The notes beneath the pieces are model-generated. The model was given only the letters and a program-made list of their open reading frames with translations, had not been told where the DNA came from and searched no databases. 64,000 bases of DNA, from contig NZ_BMQF01000007.1 in assembly GCF_014647975.1 (NCBI RefSeq), positions 310,001-374,000 on the forward strand. The letters are read 5' to 3'. Source of the DNA: Streptomyces fumigatiscleroticus (lineage in GTDB: Bacteria; Actinomycetota; Actinomycetes; Streptomycetales; Streptomycetaceae). Both the position numbers and the translations under genes were made by a program. Shown in pieces: positions 16,681-24,563 of this stretch (its first letter is position 1; every line of letters begins with the position of its first letter).

Positions 16681-18125
16681 ACCCCGATTCCGCCGCTCTG
16701 CCAGGGCAGATCCAGAAGCTCGGTCTCCTGGCCTGGCCGGACCCCGCCCGGCGGTACGACGGCCAGGGCATCGGCCGCCGCGATCCCGCGCAGCATGGCC
16801 GGACCGTTGTAGTGCAGCGGCACGGCACGGTCACCGCGCAGGACGACGGGGACGAGCCGGGTGTCGCACGGGTGGCCGTGGGCCCCCTCCCGCAGCGGCA
16901 GCGTGTACGGCTGGGGGGCGGGGCGCACGGCAAGGGTCCGCAGCAGCGGCTCGGCCAACGTGAGCAGGCCGGAGACGGCGGCGAGGGGGTTGCCCGGCAA
17001 CCCGACGAGGTGCTGGTTCTCCTTGATGCGGGCCAGCAGCATGGGGTGGCCGGGGCGCACCGCGACGCCGTCCACGAGGAGTTCCGCGCCGATACGGCGC
17101 AGGGTGGGGTGGATGTGGTCCACGGGGCCCGCGGCGGTGCCGCCGGTGGTCACGATGACGTCGACGGCGGAGGTGGTGAGGGCCGTGTGCAGCGCCTCGG
17201 CGTCGTCGCCGAGCCTGCGCACGGCGATGACCTCGGCGCCGAGCGCCCGCAGCCAGGACGGCAGCATCGGGCCGAGCGCGTCGCGGATCAGGCCCTCGCG
17301 GGGCAGTCCCCCGGTGAGCAGTTCGTCGCCGAGGACGAGGACCTCGGCACGGGGACGGGGCACGACGGTGAGCGTGTCGTACCCCGCGGCCGCGGCCAGG
17401 CCCAGTACGGCCGGGGTGACATGGGCACCGACGGGCAGCAGCTGATCGCCGTTGCGGCACTCCTGTCCACGCGGGCGGATGTCCTGGCCGTGCACGACCA
17501 CGGACGTGCCCCCGGTCCGGGGCGGGCCGGAGGCCTGGGGCGGGCCGGAGGCCTGGGGAAGGGCCGGGTGCAGACGGCCCTTGTCGTCGGTGCGGCCGTG
17601 CTCGGAGCGCAGGACGGCGGTGGCGCCCGGCGGGACGCGGGCGCCGGTGGCGATACGGACGGCCTCGCCGTCGGCGAGATACCCGGACTCCGCGTGCCCG
17701 GCCAGAACGCCCTCGTCCCGTACGGCCCAGGGGCCGGGGCCGGCCACCGCCCAGCCGTCCATCGCCGAGGTGTCGAAGGAGGGCAGGTCGGTGAGGGCGG
17801 TGAGGGGCTCGGCGAGGGTGAGGCCGAGGGCGGCGTCGAGGGATACGGACACCGGAGGCCGGCGGGTCCCGCCGGAGCGGGCGGCGCGGGCGGCGGCCAG
17901 CCGGGCTTCGGGCCAAGCGGTGGCACGGTGGCCGGTGTGCGGGGGGCGGGAACCGCCGGAACGGGCGTGTGCCGCACCGGTCTCCGCCTGCGCCGGTGCG
18001 CCGGTGCGCTGCTCCGGCCGGGGCGGGATGCCGTGGCGGCCGTCGTCCCGTCGCACCAGCGCGAGCGCCTCCTCGACGCCGAGATCCTCGGCGTCCTCGT
18101 CGCTCCGGGTGCCGGGGCCGGTCAT
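16668..18125 (-). CDS. moeA: Molybdopterin molybdenumtransferase, MoeA family
   Basis: 485-aa enzyme of molybdenum cofactor synthesis, inserting Mo into adenylylated molybdopterin. Conserved parts: SFDTSAMDGWAV, ATGARVPPGATAVLRSEHG, VIVTTGGTAAG and VGLPGNPLAAVSG. The first 100 residues are a Pro/Arg/Ala-rich extension, so it is longer than the usual 400-430 aa. It overlaps the mobA-like gene by ATGA. Its 3' end carries the parS site. Confidence 0.9.
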   Translation of the reverse strand: MTGPGTRSDEDAEDLGVEEALALVRRDDGRHGIPPRPEQRTGAPAQAETGAAHARSGGSRPPHTGHRATAWPEARLAAARAARSGGTRRPPVSVSLDAALGLTLAEPLTALTDLPSFDTSAMDGWAVAGPGPWAVRDEGVLAGHAESGYLADGEAVRIATGARVPPGATAVLRSEHGRTDDKGRLHPALPQASGPPQASGPPRTGGTSVVVHGQDIRPRGQECRNGDQLLPVGAHVTPAVLGLAAAAGYDTLTVVPRPRAEVLVLGDELLTGGLPREGLIRDALGPMLPSWLRALGAEVIAVRRLGDDAEALHTALTTSAVDVIVTTGGTAAGPVDHIHPTLRRIGAELLVDGVAVRPGHPMLLARIKENQHLVGLPGNPLAAVSGLLTLAEPLLRTLAVRPAPQPYTLPLREGAHGHPCDTRLVPVVLRGDRAVPLHYNGPAMLRGIAAADALAVVPPGGVRPGQETELLDLPWQSGGIGVCFT

Positions 18126-19075
18126 CCGGCGTCCGGGCGGGTGTCGGGCGTCGCGTCGGGGGCCACGTCGCCCTTGCCGTCGGCCGCGTCCTCCTCCGCC
18201 CAGCGCAGGGCGAGGGCCGCGGCCCTGCGGGCGGCCCCGGCGACGGCCTCGGAGCCTCCGCCGGCCCGCGCGGCCGCATAACCGACGAGGAACGTGGTCA
18301 GCGGCGCCGCGGGCCGGGCCACGCCATGGGCGGCGTCACGAGCGAGATCGAGCAGCACGCCGGTGTCGACGTCGAGATCGATGCCCAGCTCGTCCTTGAC
18401 AGCGGAAATCCATTCATCCAACACGTGCCCATGCTCCCTGATGCGTGCCCTTGCGGTGGCGATGTCGTCCCAGGTGTCGCAGTCGAAGGACGCGACGGGA
18501 TCCGGGACGCGCGTGAGGTGGAGCCCGGCCGTCAGGCGGCGCAGGGGAAGCCCGGCCAGCGCCCCGTGCTCGTCGGCGAGTCCGGCCAGCCCGCGGCGCA
18601 GCGCGCTCGCCCGGTAGGCGGCCACCAGCGGCTGGTCCCGGCCGTCGGCGTCGGTGAGCAGCGCGCCGTCGGCGCCGCCGGTCTCCAGGGCGGTCCGCAG
18701 CCGCCCCACCGTCGCCGTGTCGAGGAACGGCAGGTCGGCGGAGACCACCACGACGTGCTCCGCCGTGGTGCGGCGCAGGCCGGCGTCGAGCGCGGCGAGC
18801 GGTCCCGAGCCGGGCGGGTCCTCGCGCGCCCAGGTCACGGGCCGCGCGGTCGGGCGGGGCTCGGCGACGACGACGGTGGTCCGCGCTCCGGCGCAGGCGC
18901 CCAGCACCCGGTCCAGCAGCGCGCGCCCGCCCACGTGTACGCCGGGCTTGTCGGCGCCACCGAGTCGCCGGGCGGCACCGCCGGCGAGCACGACGGCGTC
19001 GTACGGGGCGGGGGCCGGTTCCGGTCCCGGTGCGGGGCCGGTGCCGGGGTCACCGGGTGGCTCGTACGCGGTCAC
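18122..19075 (-). CDS. mobA: MobA-like NTP transferase with C-terminal DUF6457 domain
   Basis: 317-aa fusion. The N-terminal nucleotidyltransferase domain (about 27-220) starts with the VVLAGGAARRLGGADKP signature and contains VSADLPFLD, as in molybdenum-cofactor guanylyltransferase MobA. The last 90 residues (WISAVKDELGIDLDVDTGVLLDLARD...) form the actinobacterial DUF6457 domain, often linked to molybdenum-cofactor genes. Coupled to moeA by ATGA. GTG start; the G-run before it is very close, so the start is uncertain by a few codons. Confidence 0.82.
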   Translation of the reverse strand: MTAYEPPGDPGTGPAPGPEPAPAPYDAVVLAGGAARRLGGADKPGVHVGGRALLDRVLGACAGARTTVVVAEPRPTARPVTWAREDPPGSGPLAALDAGLRRTTAEHVVVVSADLPFLDTATVGRLRTALETGGADGALLTDADGRDQPLVAAYRASALRRGLAGLADEHGALAGLPLRRLTAGLHLTRVPDPVASFDCDTWDDIATARARIREHGHVLDEWISAVKDELGIDLDVDTGVLLDLARDAAHGVARPAAPLTTFLVGYAAARAGGGSEAVAGAARRAAALALRWAEEDAADGKGDVAPDATPDTRPDAG

Positions 19076-19129
19076 CCCCCGAGTATGCGCGCCGCCGCGA
19101 TCACAGGGAACGCGGAGGAGCCGTCGCCG

Positions 19130-20890
19130 TCACAGTGTGCGCAACAGCACCGCGGGCTGTTCCACGCAGTCCGCCACGTACCGCAGGAAACCGCCCGCCG
19201 TGCCTCCGTCGCACACCCGGTGGTCGAAGGTGAGCGAGAGCTGGACGACCTGCCGCACGGCCAGTTCGCCCTCGTGGACCCACGGCTTGGGGACGATACG
19301 TCCGACGCCGAGCATGGCCGCCTCGGGGTGGTTGATGATCGGCGTGGAGCCGTCGACGCCGAACACGCCGTAGTTGTTCAGCGTGAAGGTGGAGCCGGTG
19401 AGTTCCGAGGGCGTGAGCGTCCCGGCCCGGCCGGCCTCGGTCAGCCGGGCGAACTCCGCGGTCAGCGACTCGGCGTCACGCGCGTGCGCGTCCCGGACGA
19501 CCGGTACGACGAGTCCCCGCTCGGTCTGCGCGGCGAAGCCGAGATGGACGTGGTCGAACCGGACGACCTCCCTGGCCTCCGTGTCGACGGTGGAGTTGAG
19601 GTCCGGGAAGCGGGCGAGCGCGGCGGTGCAGATCCGGGCCAGCAGGGCGATCAGGGAGATCTTGGGGCCGCCGGCCGCGTTCATCGCGGCCCGCGCCCGC
19701 ATCAGCTCCGTGGCGTCGGCGTCCACCCAGCAGGTCGCGTCCGGTATCTCGCGCCGGCTGCGCGACAGCTTGTCGGCGACGGCGCCCCGGACGCCCTTCA
19801 GGGGGGTGCGGCTGCCGGCGGGGGCGGTGCGGGCGGCGGCCCGCGGTGCGGTGGCCGGTGATCCGGGAGCCTGTGCTTCGGTGGCCAGTGATCCGGTGGC
19901 CTGTGAGCCGGTGGCCTGTGCTTCGGTGGCCTGTGATCCGGTGGCCTGTGAGCCGGTGGCCTGTGCTTCGGTGGCGGCCGGGGCCGACGCCTGCTGCGGG
20001 GTCTCCGCCGCCGTACGGCCCTGCGCGGCGGCGGCACGCAGCGCGTACTCCACATCGGCCCGCAGGATCAGCCCGTCGGGGCCGGAGCCGGTGAGTTCGC
20101 GCAGGTCCAGGCCGTTCTGCCGGGCCAGCCTGCGGACCAGCGGCGAGATCACGGGAACGGGGCCGTCCCATACCGGCCCGGCTCCGGCGCTCTGTCCGTC
20201 CGGCTCCGCGGGCGCCCCGGACCTGCCGGTCACCGAACCGGCGTGCGCGCTCCGTCCGTTGGCCGCTCCGATGCCCGCGGAGGTACCGGCCCGCGGCCCG
20301 CCCGGCCGGACCCTGCGCCGCCGCGCGGGGGCCCCGGAAGTGCCGTACCCGACCAGGACGTTGCCCGAGCGCCCGGATCCCGCGCCCTTGCCGCCGGTGT
20401 CCGGACCGGCGGTGTCCGGACCGGCGGTGTCCGGACCGGCGGTGTCCGGACCGGCGGGGCGCGACGCGCCGGTGCCCGGTCCGGCAGGGTCTGATGCGCC
20501 GGTGTCCGGTCTGCCGGTTCCGCCGGTTCCGGAGATCCCGGTGCCGGAGTTTCCGGTAGCTGAGTTTCCGGTGCCCGAGTCCGCGGCCGGACGGTCCGAG
20601 TCCGCCGCCGGACGGTCCGGGGCCGCCGGGCCGCCGGGGGACGTCTCGCCCACCGCGACCGTCAGCAGCGGGGCGCCGACGGGCAGTTCCGCGCCCTCCT
20701 CGCCGAAGCGGGCCGTGACCACACCGCCGTAGGGGCAGGGCACCTCGACACTCGCCTTGGCCGTCTCGACCTCGACGACCGGCTGATCGACGGCGACCAC
20801 GTCGCCGACCTGGACCAGCCAGCGCACGATCTCCGCCTCGGTCAGCCCCTCACCGAGGTCGGGGAGCTTGAACTCCAGCACCTGTGCCAT
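19130..20890 (-). CDS. bkdC: Branched-chain 2-oxoacid dehydrogenase E2, operon 2, with expanded linker
   Basis: 586-aa dihydrolipoyl acyltransferase, about 120 residues longer than the copy at 1076. Lipoyl domain (about 4-80, lysine in VETAKASVE), subunit-binding domain (LVRRLARQNGLDLRELTGSGPDGLI), and catalytic domain with HRVCDG near the C-terminus. The extra length is repetitive linker: four GPDTA-like units before, and about eight ATGSQ/ATEAQ units after, the binding domain. Joined to E1-beta by TGATG. It may prefer the same branched substrates or serve as the conditional copy. Confidence 0.94.
   Translation of the reverse strand: MAQVLEFKLPDLGEGLTEAEIVRWLVQVGDVVAVDQPVVEVETAKASVEVPCPYGGVVTARFGEEGAELPVGAPLLTVAVGETSPGGPAAPDRPAADSDRPAADSGTGNSATGNSGTGISGTGGTGRPDTGASDPAGPGTGASRPAGPDTAGPDTAGPDTAGPDTGGKGAGSGRSGNVLVGYGTSGAPARRRRVRPGGPRAGTSAGIGAANGRSAHAGSVTGRSGAPAEPDGQSAGAGPVWDGPVPVISPLVRRLARQNGLDLRELTGSGPDGLILRADVEYALRAAAAQGRTAAETPQQASAPAATEAQATGSQATGSQATEAQATGSQATGSLATEAQAPGSPATAPRAAARTAPAGSRTPLKGVRGAVADKLSRSRREIPDATCWVDADATELMRARAAMNAAGGPKISLIALLARICTAALARFPDLNSTVDTEAREVVRFDHVHLGFAAQTERGLVVPVVRDAHARDAESLTAEFARLTEAGRAGTLTPSELTGSTFTLNNYGVFGVDGSTPIINHPEAAMLGVGRIVPKPWVHEGELAVRQVVQLSLTFDHRVCDGGTAGGFLRYVADCVEQPAVLLRTL
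19851..19976 (-). repeat. 15-bp coding repeat in E2 linker (ATGSQ units)
   Basis: About eight in-frame 15-bp units such as GTGGCCTGTGATCCG, encoding ATGSQ, ATEAQ and variants in the linker between binding and catalytic domains. Such Ala/Pro-type linkers give E2 arms mobility; copy number is likely to vary. Confidence 0.88.
20396..20456 (-). repeat. 15-bp coding repeat in E2 linker (GPDTA units)
   Basis: Four near-identical in-frame 15-bp units (GGTGTCCGGACCGGC) encoding GPDTA in the linker between lipoyl and binding domains, flanked by further degenerate copies. Confidence 0.88.
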
Positions 20891-21894
20891 CAGCTCTCGG
20901 CCTCCCATTGCAGACGCCCCACGGCATCCAGGATCCGGTCCACACCGGGCAGGTGGTGGCGCTCCAGCATAGGCGGCGGATACGGCACGTCGAACCCGGC
21001 CACCCGCAGCACCGGCGCCTCCAGGTGGTGGAAGCAGCGTTCCGTGACCCGGGCCGCGATCTCCCCGCCCGGGCCGCCGAAGGAGCCCGACTCGTGAACG
21101 ACCACCGCGCGTCCCGTCCGCCGCACCGAGGCGCACACCGTCTCGTCGTCGAACGGCACCAGGGAGCGCAGATCGACGACTTCGAGGTCCCAGCCCTCGG
21201 CCCGGGCCGCCTCGGCCGCCTCCAGGCAGACGGTCACGGACGGCCCGTACGTGATGAGCGTGGCGCTCCGCCCCGAGCGCCGCACCACCGCGCGGCCTAT
21301 CGGTTCAACGGCCGGGGGTTCCTCGGGGTTCCAGGACTCCTTCGACCAGTACAGGCGCTTGGGCTCCAGGAAGACCACCGGGTCGTCGGAGGCGATGGCG
21401 GCGCGCAGCAGCCCGTAGGCGTCGGCGACCGTCGCGGGCGTGACGACGTGGAGGCCCGGGGTCGCCATGTAGTACGCCTCGGAGGAGTCGCTGTGGTGCT
21501 CCACGCCGCCGATGCCGCCGCCGTAGGGGACGCGGACGGTGATCGGCAGGGGAATCGCCCCGCGCGTGCGGTTGCGCATCCGGGAGACATGGCTGACGAG
21601 CTGCTCGAACGCCGGATAGGCGAACGCGTCGAACTGCATCTCCACGACCGGCCGGAGCCCGTACATCGCCATGCCGACGGCCGCGCCGAGGATGCCGGCC
21701 TCGGCCAGCGGCGTGTCCGTGCAGCGGTCCTCGCCGAACTCCTTCGCGAGCCCGTCGGTGACCCGGAAGACGCCGCCGAGCTTGCCGACGTCCTCGCCCA
21801 GCACATGCACCGCCGGGTCGGCGGCCATGGCGTCGCGCAACGCGCGCGTGAGGGCCTGCGCCATGGTGGCCGGTTTGAGGGCGACGGTCGTCAT
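20890..21894 (-). CDS. bkdB: Branched-chain 2-oxoacid dehydrogenase E1 beta, operon 2
   Basis: 334-aa beta subunit paralogous to the gene at 2487; shares LGEDVGKLGGVFRVTDGL and VPYGGGIGGVEHHSDS. The ATG at 21894 overlaps the E1-alpha stop (TGATG), and its own stop overlaps the E2 start in the same way, so the three subunits are translated as a unit. Confidence 0.95.
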   Translation of the reverse strand: MTTVALKPATMAQALTRALRDAMAADPAVHVLGEDVGKLGGVFRVTDGLAKEFGEDRCTDTPLAEAGILGAAVGMAMYGLRPVVEMQFDAFAYPAFEQLVSHVSRMRNRTRGAIPLPITVRVPYGGGIGGVEHHSDSSEAYYMATPGLHVVTPATVADAYGLLRAAIASDDPVVFLEPKRLYWSKESWNPEEPPAVEPIGRAVVRRSGRSATLITYGPSVTVCLEAAEAARAEGWDLEVVDLRSLVPFDDETVCASVRRTGRAVVVHESGSFGGPGGEIAARVTERCFHHLEAPVLRVAGFDVPYPPPMLERHHLPGVDRILDAVGRLQWEAES

Positions 21895-23027
21895 CACTGG
21901 GCTCCTTCCCGCTCGGCCTCCAACTCGGCACTCAACTGGGCCCGCTGCTCGAGCAGCTGCGGGGTCGGCTCGGCGTACACATGGGCGAACAGGTCCATGG
22001 GGTCGAGCACCGGGTCCTGGTTCATGCGTGCGCGCAGGTCGGCGGCGAGGGCCTCGGCGTCCTCGCGGACGGCCCGTATGCCGTCCTCGTCGAGCAGGCC
22101 GCGCCCGGTCAGCTCCCGCTCCAGCAGCATGATCGGGTCGTGCGCGCGCCAGGCCTCGACCTCGGTGTCGCCGCGGTAGCGGGTCGCGTCGTCGGCGTTG
22201 GTGTGGGCGTCGATCCGGTAGGTGACCGCCTCGACCAGCGTCGGGCCGCCTCCCGCGCGCGCGTGCCGCACGGCGTCGGCGAGCACCTGGTGGACGGCGA
22301 CCGCGTCGTTGCCGTCGACCAGGCGGCCGGGCATACCGTAGCCGACGGCCTTGTGGGCCAGCGACGGGGCCGCGGTCTGCTTGGCGAGCGGGACGGAGAT
22401 CGCGAAGCCGTTGTTCTGCACGAGGAAGACGACCGGGGCCTGCCAGACGGCGGCGAAGTTCAGCGCCTCGTGGAAGTCGCCCTCGCTGGTGCCGCCGTCG
22501 CCGACCATGGCCAGCGCGACCACGTCGTCGCCCTTGAGGCGGGCGGCGTGGGCCAGCCCGACGGCGTGCGGGAGCTGGGTGGCGAGCGGGGTGGACAGCG
22601 GGGCGACCCGGTGCTCGTAGGGGTCGTAGCCGGTGTGCCAGTCGCCGCGCAGGAGGGTGAGGGCCTGGACGGGGTCCACCCCGCGGGCCACGACGGCGAG
22701 CGTGTCGCGGTAGCTGGGGAAGAGCCAGTCGCGCTCCTGGAGCGCCAGCGCGGCGGCGACCTGGCACGCCTCCTGACCGGTGCTGGAGGGGTAGACGGCC
22801 AGGCGGCCCTGCTTGGTGAGGGCCGTGGCCTGCGCGTTGTAGCGGCGGCCGCGCACCAGCTGGGCGTGGAGCGTGAGCAGCAGCTCGGGATCGGTACGGG
22901 CGGCCGCCTCCGTGCCGAGGACGCGGTACGGCTCCGGGTCGGGCAGCAGCGGCGCGGGGTCGGTACGGGGCTGCCAGGCCGGCGGCGGCGTCGGCCGGTA
23001 CGCGCCCCGCTGCTCCATGACCGTCAT
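21894..23027 (-). CDS. bkdA: Branched-chain 2-oxoacid dehydrogenase E1 alpha, operon 2
   Basis: 377-aa thiamine diphosphate-binding subunit with GDGGTSEGD...VQNNGFAIS. Lacks the basic N-terminal tail of the operon-1 copy and starts with a Pro-rich segment. ATG at 23027 is chosen because AGGAGG lies 7 bases upstream; a GTG one codon earlier is equally placed. First gene of the operon, divergent from bkdR. Confidence 0.94.
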   Translation of the reverse strand: MTVMEQRGAYRPTPPPAWQPRTDPAPLLPDPEPYRVLGTEAAARTDPELLLTLHAQLVRGRRYNAQATALTKQGRLAVYPSSTGQEACQVAAALALQERDWLFPSYRDTLAVVARGVDPVQALTLLRGDWHTGYDPYEHRVAPLSTPLATQLPHAVGLAHAARLKGDDVVALAMVGDGGTSEGDFHEALNFAAVWQAPVVFLVQNNGFAISVPLAKQTAAPSLAHKAVGYGMPGRLVDGNDAVAVHQVLADAVRHARAGGGPTLVEAVTYRIDAHTNADDATRYRGDTEVEAWRAHDPIMLLERELTGRGLLDEDGIRAVREDAEALAADLRARMNQDPVLDPMDLFAHVYAEPTPQLLEQRAQLSAELEAEREGAQ

Positions 23028-23201
23028 CACGGCACCTCCTCGTGGGAGCGGCTTCAGACGCGTCACGGGTGTGATGCGCCTCACCTACCGATTGTTCGGT
23101 CGTCGGCACAATCTGGCTACAGGGCCCCACAGGCTGTGGACAAACGGTTCTCCACAGCCTGAGATGGATGCAGTACGTCCACGGCGGGAAGGCGGGCGCT
23201 C
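23028..23201. promoter_or_regulatory. bkd operon 2 / bkdR divergent control region
   Basis: 174-bp gap. It holds a TetR-type palindrome ACCGATTGTTCGGT (23087-23100) and a perfect 11-bp inverted repeat CAGGCTGTGGA (23130-23140) / TCCACAGCCTG (23151-23161) with a 10-base loop. The repeat includes TTGTCCACA- and TTCTCCACA-like boxes. Candidate sites for BkdR and for the PaaR-like regulator. Confidence 0.6.
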
Positions 23202-23702
23202 ATGGCAGCTGAACAAATGGCCGACATCTCCGACGGCCACGGTCCGGTGCCGCCGCCGCGCCCCCTGGACGCCATCGATCAGGACATCCTGCGGATGCTC
23301 CAGGCCGACGGCCGGGCCTCGATACGGTCGGTCGCCGAACGGGTCCACGTCTCGCGCGCCAACGCCTACGCACGGATCAACCGGCTGGTGGAGGACGGTG
23401 TCATCCGCGGCTTCGGCGCCCGGGTCGACCATGAACGCGCGGGGCAGGGCACCTCGGCGTACATCACCATGAAGATCGTCCAGAACTCCTGGCGCACGGT
23501 GCGCCAGCAGCTCAGACATCTGCCCGGGGCCGCCCACATCGCGCTGGTGGGCGGCGACTACGACGTCCTGCTGCTGGTGCACACCCCCGACAACCGGGCG
23601 CTGCGCGAGCTGGTGCTCACCCGGCTCCAGGCGATCCCCGAGGTGCTCAGCACCCGCACGCTGCTGGTCTTCGAGGAGGAGGACCTGGAGCCGCAGGGCT
23701 GA
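23202..23702 (+). CDS. bkdR: Lrp/AsnC-family regulator of bkd
   Basis: 166-aa amino-acid-responsive regulator. N-terminal winged helix-turn-helix (IDQDILRMLQADGRASIRSVAERVHVSRANAYARI) and C-terminal RAM ligand-binding domain. Its position divergent from a bkd operon matches S. coelicolor BkdR, known to regulate branched-chain dehydrogenase genes, morphogenesis and antibiotic production. ATG at 23202. Confidence 0.92.
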   Translation: MAAEQMADISDGHGPVPPPRPLDAIDQDILRMLQADGRASIRSVAERVHVSRANAYARINRLVEDGVIRGFGARVDHERAGQGTSAYITMKIVQNSWRTVRQQLRHLPGAAHIALVGGDYDVLLLVHTPDNRALRELVLTRLQAIPEVLSTRTLLVFEEEDLEPQG

Positions 23703-23734
23703 GGCCGCACGCGCGTCCTTCCTTCGGAGCGTCG

Positions 23735-23860
23735 TCCGCACGGCTGGTCCGCGTCCGCCCGCACGGCTCCCCAACGTCCGCCCGCACGGCTCCCCCGCGC
23801 CTGCCTGCACGACTCCTCCGCGCCTGCCCGCACGGCTCCCCTTGCCTTTACCCCCACGGC
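23735..23860. repeat. 23-24-bp degenerate tandem repeat
   Basis: About five degenerate copies around GTCCGCCCGCACGGCTCCCC between bkdR and the convergent TetR gene, with further GCACGGCT remnants up to about 23945. No gene is supported in this 270-bp gap. Confidence 0.7.
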
Positions 23861-23972
23861 CCCCTGGGGGAGCGTCGCCCGCACGGCTTCTTCCCAGCAG
23901 CCTCCCCCGTACGGCCTCCCTCGCATCTACTCGCACGGCTCCCCTGTACGGCCGCAAGGCCGCCTCAGTGCC

Positions 23973-24563
23973 TCAGCGTTGCCCGCACAGCCCCCCGAAG
24001 ACCAGCTGTGTCACCGCGTCGGCGACTTCGCGTTCGCCCATGCCGCGTCCGTCGGGCCGGTACCACTCGACGATCGAGTTGATCATCCCGAAGACCAGCC
24101 GCGTCGCGAGCCGCACCTCCACGTCGCCGCGCACGTCCCCGTCCGCGGCCGCCGCCGCCAGCAGTCCGGCCACCCGGTGGTCGAACTCGCGCCGCCGCTC
24201 CAGGGCCCACCGCTCGGTGTCCGTGTTGCCGCGCACCCGCAGCAGCAGCGTCACGTACGGCAGCTCGGAGATCAGTACCTCCACCATGCGCCGCACGACG
24301 TACTCCAGGCGCTCGGCGGCACGCCCCACGCGCGCGTGCTCCTCGTCGAGGATCCCGAAAAGCCCGTCCAGGGCCCGGCTCACGGCCCGGCGCAGCAGTT
24401 CCTCCTTGCCGGCGACGTGGTGGTAGATCGACGACTTGGAGATGCCGGCCGCCTTGGAGAGATGCTCCATGGAGGTGCCGTCGTAGCCGCGCTCGTTGAA
24501 GACCCGCACCGCGACGGAGAGCAGCGTCTCCGGCGTGTACGTGTCGCGCTTGGCCGTGGTCAT
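23973..24563 (-). CDS. paaR: TetR-family regulator, PaaR-like
   Basis: 196-aa repressor. N-terminal HTH: LLSVAVRVFNERGYDGTSMEHLSKAAGISKSSIYHHVAGKEELLRRAV; the rest is a helical ligand domain. It overlaps the 3-hydroxyacyl-CoA dehydrogenase gene by ATGA, and palindromes matching the core of the corynebacterial PaaR operator (ACCGNNCGNNCGGT) lie before paaH/paaN and paaA. I infer a phenylacetyl-CoA-responsive repressor; binding and ligand are not shown here. Confidence 0.82.
   Translation of the reverse strand: MTTAKRDTYTPETLLSVAVRVFNERGYDGTSMEHLSKAAGISKSSIYHHVAGKEELLRRAVSRALDGLFGILDEEHARVGRAAERLEYVVRRMVEVLISELPYVTLLLRVRGNTDTERWALERRREFDHRVAGLLAAAAADGDVRGDVEVRLATRLVFGMINSIVEWYRPDGRGMGEREVADAVTQLVFGGLCGQR

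Noticed and set aside
23130..23161. Replication origin suggested by DnaA-like boxes
   Set aside because: Only isolated boxes occur; no dense cluster and no dnaA or dnaN genes are in the window.
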